The position numbers were made by a program, and so were the translations under genes. From Chryseobacterium antibioticum (GTDB lineage: Bacteria; Bacteroidota; Bacteroidia; Flavobacteriales; Weeksellaceae): a stretch of DNA of 36,129 nt. The notes beneath the pieces are model-generated. The model had not been told where the DNA came from, did no database searches, and saw only the letters and a program-made list of their open reading frames with translations. Where the stretch lies: NCBI RefSeq assembly GCF_012927325.1, contig NZ_JABBGI010000038.1:1-36129 (forward strand), given 5' to 3'. Shown here piece after piece: positions 29,966-36,129 of this stretch. The stretch's first letter is position 1; every line of letters begins with the position of its first letter.

Positions 29966-30640
29966 ATGAAGAAGTTAAAGATCATTGTATTGCTGATGAT
30001 GGCGGTACTCAGTCAAAATCTGATAGCTCAAACCGAAGTGAAAAAGCCTTCTGAAGTGTTTGAAATGTACTTCGGGACTTTCGTTAAAAATGACGATGCG
30101 GTACTGACTAAGCTGAATGATTATTTGAAGCCTACTGTGGAAGGAGAGAATGCTTACCAGATAGATTTTAAAGTAGTTTCTCAGGATATGATGAAAGAAA
30201 GTACAGACAATTTTTTATCTGCTTTTTCCAAAACCACGGCAGATGCCTGCAGAAAAGAAGCTGAACAGTACTTTAGTGCCATGATGGAGAATTTTAAAAA
30301 TGGAAAACTTACCGTTAAAGATGTAAAAGTGGTCCAGAACGAATATATAGAAGATCAGAAAATTGCTGAGATCAATTATTCAGTAAGTTTTAAAGTTCCT
30401 TCAAAATTTTCAGATATTCCATCAGGAGATATTAAAAATGTAAAGCCCGAAGACCTTAAGAAATACCTGGTTCAGAGTGTACAGGACTTTAAAAATGCAG
30501 ATAAAATAGTAGTAACGGAGCAGAAGTTTAAATTGTATCAACTTAATGAAGGTGGGAAAATATATTATTGGAATGGTAGTCCTGACGAAATCGTTTCGGG
30601 ATTAACTGATTTTTACTTTGAAAGTTTCGGATCTAAATAA
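29966..30640 (+). CDS. Exported protein, unrecognised
   Basis: The 224-residue protein has a signal peptide (MKKLKIIVLLMMAVLSQNLI, cleaved after AQ at about 22), so it should be periplasmic or surface-exposed. The mature part is charged and alternates helices and strands (KPSEVFEMYFGTFVKNDDAV; NGKLTVKDVKVVQNEYIED; AEINYSVSFKVPSKFSD), ending in FYFESFGSK. It has no lipobox, membrane helix or T9SS tail. I do not recognise its family. It is preceded closely by the 38-residue ORF and followed by a terminator inside the apparent overlap with the next open frame. Confidence 0.65.
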   Translation: MKKLKIIVLLMMAVLSQNLIAQTEVKKPSEVFEMYFGTFVKNDDAVLTKLNDYLKPTVEGENAYQIDFKVVSQDMMKESTDNFLSAFSKTTADACRKEAEQYFSAMMENFKNGKLTVKDVKVVQNEYIEDQKIAEINYSVSFKVPSKFSDIPSGDIKNVKPEDLKKYLVQSVQDFKNADKIVVTEQKFKLYQLNEGGKIYYWNGSPDEIVSGLTDFYFESFGSK

Positions 30641-30670
30641 TGATCTCTGGAAAATATATCTCAAGAAAAA

Positions 30671-30696
30671 GCTCTGATGTTTCAGAGCTTTTTTTA
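30671..30696 (+). terminator. Terminator after the exported protein
   Basis: GCTCTGA (30671-30677) pairs with TCAGAGC (30682-30688), TGTT loop, followed by a seven-T run. It lies inside the 5' part of the longest open frame of the next gene, which is good evidence that the next gene really begins later, at 30736. Confidence 0.85.
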
Positions 30697-30712
30697 TTTC
30701 ACATACTTTGTG

Positions 30713-30720
30713 TATTTTTG
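30713..30720 (+). promoter_or_regulatory. -7 promoter element of the prolyl oligopeptidase gene
   Basis: TATTTTTG matches TAnnTTTG, 15 bp before the chosen ATG at 30736 and after the terminator at 30671-30696. Confidence 0.5.
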
Positions 30721-30735
30721 AGAAAACCCTTGATT

Positions 30736-32847
30736 ATGAATTTTAAACCTCTTTTATTAACCGCTGGAGTCCTGTTTTCAGCAACTTTTTATTCTCAAAA
30801 AATGAATTATCCTACAGCAGTAAAAGGAAGTCAGACAGATACTTATTTTGGCACCGCTGTTTCTGACCCGTTCAGAGATCTTGAAAATGATTCTGAAGCT
30901 ACAAAGAAATGGGTAGATGATGAAGTAGCCTATAGTCAGAATTATCTTTCAAAAATACCCTTCAGAAATAAAATCAAGGACCAACTGAGAGACATCTGGA
31001 ATTACGAAAAAATTTCAGCACCTTTCAAAGAGGGAGATTATACGTACTATTCTAAAAATGACGGCCTTCAGGCACAGTCTGCCATATATAGAACAAACAA
31101 TAAGACCAAAGCAACGGAAATATTTTTAGACCCGAATAAATTTTCAGATAAAGGAACTACGTCGCTTTCCAATTTATCATTCAACAAAAAAGGAAACCTT
31201 GCCGCCTATTCTATTTCCGAAGGTGGAAGTGACTGGAATAAGATCATTATCATCGATGCAATCACCAAAAAGCAGATCGACGAAACGCTGGTGGACGTAA
31301 AGTTCAGCGGAATTTCATGGCAGGGTGATGAAGGATTCTACTATTCAAGCTACGATAAGCCGAAAGAGGGAACCGTACTTTCCGGAATGACCGATAAACA
31401 TAAAGTATATTTCCACAAATTAGGAACAAAGCAATCTGAAGATAAACTCATTTTTGGAGGTGATAAAACGCCCAGAAGATATCTTGGTGCTGGAGTTTCC
31501 GAAGACCAGAGATTCCTGATCATTTCTGCAGCCAATGCAACGAATGGAAATGAATTGTATATCAAAGATTTAAAGAAAGGAGGCGATTTTGTGCAGATCA
31601 ACAAAGGATTTGATGTTAATGCCAGTATTGTAGATACCCAAGGAGACGATCTGTTTATCTTTACGGATAAAGACGCTCCCAATATGCGTCTGGTAAAAAC
31701 AAGCATTTCAAATCCTTCCCCGGAAACCTGGAAAGATCTCATTCCACAGACAGAGAATGTATTGGGAATCTCTTCAGGAGGCGGATATTTCTTTGCAACC
31801 TATATGATCGATGCCATTGACCAGGTAAAACAGTTTGATAAGACCGGAAAACTGATCAGAGAAATTACCCTTCCGGGAAAAGGAAATATTGGAGGTTTTG
31901 GAGGTAAGGAAGAGGAAAAAGAACTTTATTTTACTTTCAGCAACTATATCACGCCCGGAACTACCTATAAATTTAATGCAGATTCAGGGAAATCCGAAGT
32001 GTATCAGAAGCCTAAAGTGAAGTTTAATCCTGAGGACTATGTTTCCGAGCAGGTATTCTATACTTCAAAAGACGGGACCAAGATTCCTATGATGATCAAT
32101 TATAAAAAAGGAACAAAACTTAATGGCAAAAACCCAACAATCCTGTATTCCTACGGAGGATTCAACATCAGCCTTCAGCCTTCATTCTCTGTAGTGAATG
32201 CGATCTGGATGGAAAACGGAGGGATCTACGCAGTGCCAAATATCCGTGGTGGTGGTGAATATGGAAAGAAATGGCACGATGCAGGTACGAAAACACAGAA
32301 GAAAAATGTTTTTGAAGACTTCATTGCAGCAGGAGAATATCTGCAAAGCAAAGGCTATACTTCCAAAGACTATATGGCGTTATCCGGAAGATCAAACGGT
32401 GGACTTCTTGTAGGTGCTACCATGACCATGCGTCCTGATCTTGCAAAAGTGGCTTTTCCGGGTGTTGGAGTTCTGGATATGCTGAGATACAATAAGTTCA
32501 CGGCGGGAGCAGGTTGGTCCTACGACTACGGAACGGCAGAAGATAGCAAAGAAATGTTTGAATACCTTAAATCTTACTCTCCGGCACATAATGTGAAAAA
32601 AGGAACATGCTATCCTTCTACAATGATCATTACCAGCGATCATGATGACAGAGTAGTTCCTGCACATTCTTTCAAATTTGGGGCAGAACTTCAGGAAAAA
32701 CAAGGATGCAAGAATCCAATTTTACTAAGAATTGAGAAAAATGCAGGGCATGGTGCAGGAAGAGCAACGGATCAAGTAATCAGCGAAAATGCGGATCTTA
32801 TATCATTTGCTTTATATGAAATGGGAATTAATAAATTAGCTTATTAA
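30736..32847 (+). CDS. Prolyl oligopeptidase family serine peptidase (S9A), exported
   Basis: The 703-residue enzyme cleaves short peptides after proline by family precedent. I choose the ATG at 30736 over the open-frame start at 30640 because a terminator and a -7 element lie between, and the later ATG begins a signal peptide (MNFKPLLLTAGVLFSATFYS), pointing to the periplasm. Order: N-terminal segment with DPFRDLENDSEATKKWVDDE, a seven-bladed propeller (about 75-430), and an alpha/beta-hydrolase domain with catalytic Ser553 (SGRSNGGLLVG), Asp638 (DHDDRVVPAHS) and His672 (NAGHGAGR). NIRGGGEYG is also typical. The length fits the family (about 700). It is a single-gene transcript. Confidence 0.95.
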   Translation: MNFKPLLLTAGVLFSATFYSQKMNYPTAVKGSQTDTYFGTAVSDPFRDLENDSEATKKWVDDEVAYSQNYLSKIPFRNKIKDQLRDIWNYEKISAPFKEGDYTYYSKNDGLQAQSAIYRTNNKTKATEIFLDPNKFSDKGTTSLSNLSFNKKGNLAAYSISEGGSDWNKIIIIDAITKKQIDETLVDVKFSGISWQGDEGFYYSSYDKPKEGTVLSGMTDKHKVYFHKLGTKQSEDKLIFGGDKTPRRYLGAGVSEDQRFLIISAANATNGNELYIKDLKKGGDFVQINKGFDVNASIVDTQGDDLFIFTDKDAPNMRLVKTSISNPSPETWKDLIPQTENVLGISSGGGYFFATYMIDAIDQVKQFDKTGKLIREITLPGKGNIGGFGGKEEEKELYFTFSNYITPGTTYKFNADSGKSEVYQKPKVKFNPEDYVSEQVFYTSKDGTKIPMMINYKKGTKLNGKNPTILYSYGGFNISLQPSFSVVNAIWMENGGIYAVPNIRGGGEYGKKWHDAGTKTQKKNVFEDFIAAGEYLQSKGYTSKDYMALSGRSNGGLLVGATMTMRPDLAKVAFPGVGVLDMLRYNKFTAGAGWSYDYGTAEDSKEMFEYLKSYSPAHNVKKGTCYPSTMIITSDHDDRVVPAHSFKFGAELQEKQGCKNPILLRIEKNAGHGAGRATDQVISENADLISFALYEMGINKLAY

Positions 32848-32855
32848 TATAAAAA

Positions 32856-32898
32856 AATAAAAAAATGGCTGATTTCATTGAAATTAGCCATTTTTTTT
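32856..32898 (+). terminator. Terminator of the prolyl oligopeptidase gene
   Basis: AATGGCTGATTTC (32864-32876) pairs with GAAATTAGCCATT (32880-32892), ATT loop and one G-T pair, followed by a T-run. Confidence 0.85.
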
Positions 32899-32929
32899 GA
32901 TGGTACTATGCATTAAATTGTTATTTTTG
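32897..32929 (+). promoter_or_regulatory. Promoter of the metzincin protease gene
   Basis: TTG (32897-32899), 22 bp spacer, TATTTTTG (32922-32929) fits the Bacteroidota form. The TTG overlaps the end of the preceding terminator T-run, so the two units are packed tightly. The ATG follows 45 bp after the -7 element. Confidence 0.5.
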
Positions 32930-32973
32930 TCCCGGATATTTAAAATTTATTAATTCTATTCATGTAGATCATT

Positions 32974-35964
32974 ATGAAAAAAAGAATTTTACTAGTTTGT
33001 GCATTGACGGCGGGTGTTGCCAGTTTCAACGCACAGAGATGGGAGCCTGCTTCGCAGAGAACATCCCAAATTAGAAAAGAGGTAGATGTAAAATACTCTT
33101 ACAGAGTAGATCTGGCTTCACTTAGAAGTATTTTAAAAGATGCTGTAGAAACAGGGAAAGGCGCAAAGGCTGTTATTGTTTCTCTTCCAACAGCAGAAGG
33201 AAAAATTGAAAAGTTTGCAGTATACAGCAATCCAGTGATGGAAAAGTCTATGGCAGATAGATATCAGTTGGGTTCCTACGTAGGTGTAGGGGTTGAAGAT
33301 CCTTCCAAATATGTAAGATTCAGTACGTCTCCTACAGAAATGCAGTCGATGATCATCAAGGACGGAGTATTCCAGTTCATTGAGCCAATCACTACAGACA
33401 AGCAGACTTACGGAGTGTTCTATAAAACAAAGAGAACAAACAGTGAGCAGGGATTCGAATGTGGTACAAACGAAACCAATATTAAAGATATACAGCTTTT
33501 AAGAGAGAACGGTAAAAAAAAACTTTCTAATGTAGGAATTACGAACAGACCTGCAAGTACAAAGTATAGAACTTATAGGTTAGCAATGTCTACTACAAGT
33601 GAATATACGGCTTATTTCGGAGGGGTTGCCGGAGCTGTTACGCAGATAAACAATACCATGACCAGAGTCAATGGAGTTTTCGAAAAAGACTTTGGTATTA
33701 AGTTACTTCTTCAGAATTATCCGAATATTATTTATACGAATGCCGCTACTGATCCTTATTCAGATTCAGATGCAGGAGTAGATGATGCATTATGGAATGG
33801 AGAGTTGATGAATGTTCTTCACAATAACGTTGGGGAAGCTAATTTTGACATTGGACACTTATTTGGCGCCACTGGAGGAGGAGGTAATGCCGGATGTATC
33901 GGATGTATCTGTAGCGATGATATGACATTAGATCAAGGTTCACCAGTTGCTTACAAAGGTTCTGGATTTACTTCACCAGCTAATGGAGTTCCGTCAGGTG
34001 ATTCATTTGATATCGATTATGTAGCTCACGAATTAGGTCACCAGTTAGGTGGAAACCATACCTTCTCAAATAATACGGAAGGTTCTGGTGTAAATGTAGA
34101 GCCGGGAGGGGGTACAACAATTATGGGATATGCAGGAATTACCTATGACAATGTACAGATGGTTTCCGATGCTTACTTCCATTATTCTTCAGTAAACCAG
34201 ATTCTTAATAATCTGGATGATAAAACAACATGCGGTGTTTCTCAAACGATTACAACAAATACCGCCCCTGTTATTTCTCCTCTTACAGCATACAGTATTC
34301 CTAAAGGAACTGCCTATTATTTAGAGGCTACAGCAACAGATACTGACCCTGTTAAATACACATGGGAGCAGTATGACAGCGTAGACGAAGATGCTACTAT
34401 TTCTGGAGACAGCGGATGGGGATATAATTCTCAGGGTGCTGTAGCAAGATCATTCTTTGGAACGGCTAGTGGAAGAAGATATTTCCCGAGCTTACCTTTG
34501 GTAATGAGCGGAAAACTTACTAATAAAGCAACTTGGGAATCCGTTTCTTATGTTCCAAGACAATTGCATTATGCAGTTACTGTAAGAGATGAGAATGCAC
34601 AAAGACCAATGCTTTCTTCTTCAGAAACAACAGTTACTGTTGGAAATGACGGACCATTTAAATTTGATGGTCTTACAGCTTCTTCAGTTTTATATAATAA
34701 TGCATCAAACACAATTAAATGGGCTGTAGCTAATACCACGGCTGCCCCTTATAATGTAGCTAATGTTAAGATAGATTATACGGCTGATAACGGGGTTACA
34801 TGGACTGAATTAGTAGCTTCTACACCAAATACGGGGAGTTATGCAGTACAGATGCCGGGAAGTTTAACCGGAGCTGTTAAATTGAGAGTATCTGCTATCA
34901 ATAATGTATTCTATGCAGTATCACCTGCAGTGACTATTGGAACGGCGCCTACTTCTACTACAGCTGCGCCTACAGGATTATCTACTACATCTGCAGATGT
35001 CCTTAAGAATTCAGCGATCGTATCTTGGAACAGTGTACCGGGAGCTGCTACTTACTCTGTAAATTACAGAAAATTAGGAGTTTCAGCATGGACAAATGCA
35101 TCAAGCACAACGAATTCATTATTATTGAGTACTCTTGAAGACGAAGCTACTTATGAAGTACAAGTAGCAGCTGTGGTAAACAGCATACCTGGAAGCTTCT
35201 CTTCAAACTATGTTTTCAAAACAAAACCATTGGCAACAGGAGTAAATTACTGTATCTTAAATACGGGATATAATTCTGTAGGAAACATTGCAAGAGTACA
35301 ACTTTCTAACATTAATCATATTGATACTACCATTAGATCATACAAAGATTTAAGTGAAGACCCTGCAAAAATAATCAACCTTATCAGAGGAAACTCTTAT
35401 CCGATAAGTATTTTTGGTATTTACAATCAGGCTGCTCCTATGACTTATAACGTATGGATCGATTACAACAGAAATGGGGTATATGAAGCAAGTGAAAAAG
35501 TATATACAAGTGCTGCTACAGCTCCTGCAGCAAATGGTATAGGAAGCGTTACAGGTAACTTCACTGTTCCTGCAACAGCTCTTGTTGGAAATAAGGTAGT
35601 GGGAATGAGAGTCGCATCTAACTATTCTGCAGCATTAAGCAGTGCGTGTGGTACTTTACCAAGTGGAGCAGGAAGTGTAATGGACTTCTCAGTGAGAATC
35701 TTCGGATCTGCACTTGCGGTAGATGAAACTAAAGAAACTAAAACTGAAGTTGAAATCTATCCAAATCCAGCTGATACTTTCGTAGGGGTAAGAAACCTTA
35801 AAGGAAAAGCAGACTATAAAATCTATAGCGCAGACGGAAGATTAGTTCAGAGCGGGAATATTGATAATCAGATTATTAATGTAGCTGGTTTAACTAAAGG
35901 AATGTATATCATCACCATTAAAGATGATAAAAACACTTACAATACTAAACTTATCAAAAAATAA
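32974..35964 (+). CDS. Secreted metzincin (reprolysin-like) metalloprotease with FN3, GEVED-like and T9SS domains
   Basis: The 996-residue zinc protease is exported by the Sec and type IX systems. A signal peptide (MKKRILLVCALTAGVASFNA, cut before QR) is followed by a propeptide-like region (about 25-200). The catalytic domain (about 200-425) has the extended zinc motif H352-E-L-G-H356-Q-L-G-G-N-H362 and a Met-turn in TTIMGYAG, which define a metzincin. Beta-sandwich domains follow, then a fibronectin-III-like domain (about 660-745, APTGLSTTSADVLKNSAIVS to YEVQVAAV), a GEVED-like domain (about 755-910, with VWIDYNRNGVYEASEKVY), and a T9SS sorting domain (VEIYPNPADTFVGV to KLIKK). Likely roles are nutrient protein breakdown or surface processing. 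Confidence 0.93.
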   Translation: MKKRILLVCALTAGVASFNAQRWEPASQRTSQIRKEVDVKYSYRVDLASLRSILKDAVETGKGAKAVIVSLPTAEGKIEKFAVYSNPVMEKSMADRYQLGSYVGVGVEDPSKYVRFSTSPTEMQSMIIKDGVFQFIEPITTDKQTYGVFYKTKRTNSEQGFECGTNETNIKDIQLLRENGKKKLSNVGITNRPASTKYRTYRLAMSTTSEYTAYFGGVAGAVTQINNTMTRVNGVFEKDFGIKLLLQNYPNIIYTNAATDPYSDSDAGVDDALWNGELMNVLHNNVGEANFDIGHLFGATGGGGNAGCIGCICSDDMTLDQGSPVAYKGSGFTSPANGVPSGDSFDIDYVAHELGHQLGGNHTFSNNTEGSGVNVEPGGGTTIMGYAGITYDNVQMVSDAYFHYSSVNQILNNLDDKTTCGVSQTITTNTAPVISPLTAYSIPKGTAYYLEATATDTDPVKYTWEQYDSVDEDATISGDSGWGYNSQGAVARSFFGTASGRRYFPSLPLVMSGKLTNKATWESVSYVPRQLHYAVTVRDENAQRPMLSSSETTVTVGNDGPFKFDGLTASSVLYNNASNTIKWAVANTTAAPYNVANVKIDYTADNGVTWTELVASTPNTGSYAVQMPGSLTGAVKLRVSAINNVFYAVSPAVTIGTAPTSTTAAPTGLSTTSADVLKNSAIVSWNSVPGAATYSVNYRKLGVSAWTNASSTTNSLLLSTLEDEATYEVQVAAVVNSIPGSFSSNYVFKTKPLATGVNYCILNTGYNSVGNIARVQLSNINHIDTTIRSYKDLSEDPAKIINLIRGNSYPISIFGIYNQAAPMTYNVWIDYNRNGVYEASEKVYTSAATAPAANGIGSVTGNFTVPATALVGNKVVGMRVASNYSAALSSACGTLPSGAGSVMDFSVRIFGSALAVDETKETKTEVEIYPNPADTFVGVRNLKGKADYKIYSADGRLVQSGNIDNQIINVAGLTKGMYIITIKDDKNTYNTKLIKK

Positions 35965-36010
35965 GCATACAGTATATTAATAACGAAGACCGGGCATATG
36001 TCTAGTCATG

Positions 36011-36039
36011 GTCGGAAGAATTTTTCTTCCGACTTTTTT
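36011..36039 (+). terminator. Terminator of the metzincin gene
   Basis: GTCGGAAGA (36011-36019) pairs with TCTTCCGAC (36025-36033), followed by six T. The remaining bases to the window end (36040-36129) are AT-rich with nothing assignable. Confidence 0.88.
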
Positions 36040-36129
36040 GTTTTTTGGCGTACGGAAAAGCATACTTATATTGCTGGTTATCAAACAATTAATTTGTTTT
36101 TCTGTTTTTTATTTTGTATATTAGCAGTT

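Noticed and set aside
30640..30735. Longer N-terminus for the prolyl oligopeptidase
   Set aside because: The extension contains a strong terminator and a -7 element, and the signal peptide begins at 30736.
1..36129. CRISPR array, tRNA/rRNA genes, transposases, prophage
   Set aside because: I looked on both strands for regular spaced repeats, CCA-ended cloverleaf sequences, and transposase or integrase motifs and saw none.

Overview
The window looks like chromosome from a Flavobacteriia/Weeksellaceae bacterium, most likely Chryseobacterium or a close relative. The evidence is the run of Bacteroidota-type -7 promoter elements (TAnnTTTG), the absence of purine-rich ribosome-binding sites, AT-rich coding DNA, three secreted proteins ending in type IX secretion (T9SS) sorting domains, the bamD-rpoZ-coaBC-DUF4835-recN gene order, a DUF5687/ABC pair, and small double-glycine-leader peptides beginning MKNLKK. 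The genus call is inference; nothing here proves a species.

Layout. (1) 1-2760, minus strand: a DUF4126 membrane protein, then a tightly overlapping tatD-like / tcdA / rnpA operon (tRNA and nucleic-acid maintenance). (2) 2850-8940, plus strand: a TetR regulator followed by the housekeeping block bamD, rpoZ, coaBC, DUF4835 (PorD-like) and recN. (3) 8941-11680, accessory: a REP-like palindrome, an XRE regulator on the minus strand, a phased CGAATA direct-repeat operator candidate, and a divergent lipoprotein with a C-terminal HELIH zinc-protease motif that overlaps a small secreted protein gene; the 3' part is visibly richer in A+T. (4) 11777-14917: DUF5687 permease, ABC ATPase and a DyP-type peroxidase, apparently one operon. 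(5) 14962-15394, minus strand: two paralogous GG-leader, six-cysteine peptides. (6) 15547-19062: class II fumarase (minus) divergent from class I Fe-S fumarase (plus), then a small His-tailed membrane protein. (7) 19156-24416: an AraC regulator divergent from a FISUMP/T9SS protein, then a secreted GH13 alpha-amylase-family enzyme with a T9SS tail. (8) 24492-28462: a promoter, a SAM-I (S-box) riboswitch, a TonB-dependent receptor and an APC-family permease: a candidate methionine- or sulfur-compound uptake operon switched off by S-adenosylmethionine. (9) 28660-35964: prfA, a 38-codon signal-peptide ORF, an unrecognised exported protein, a prolyl oligopeptidase and a metzincin protease with FN3-like, GEVED-like and T9SS domains.

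The strongest leads are the SAM-riboswitch uptake operon (two membranes covered by one receptor and one permease under a sulfur sensor), the paired cysteine-rich peptides with GG leaders, and the HELIH lipoprotein/overlapping-small-gene module beside an XRE regulator with phased repeats. No tRNA, rRNA, transposase, phage gene or CRISPR array was seen. Promoters were called by eye from TAnnTTTG, with a TTG 17-23 bp upstream where present; terminators were called from hairpins followed by T-runs.
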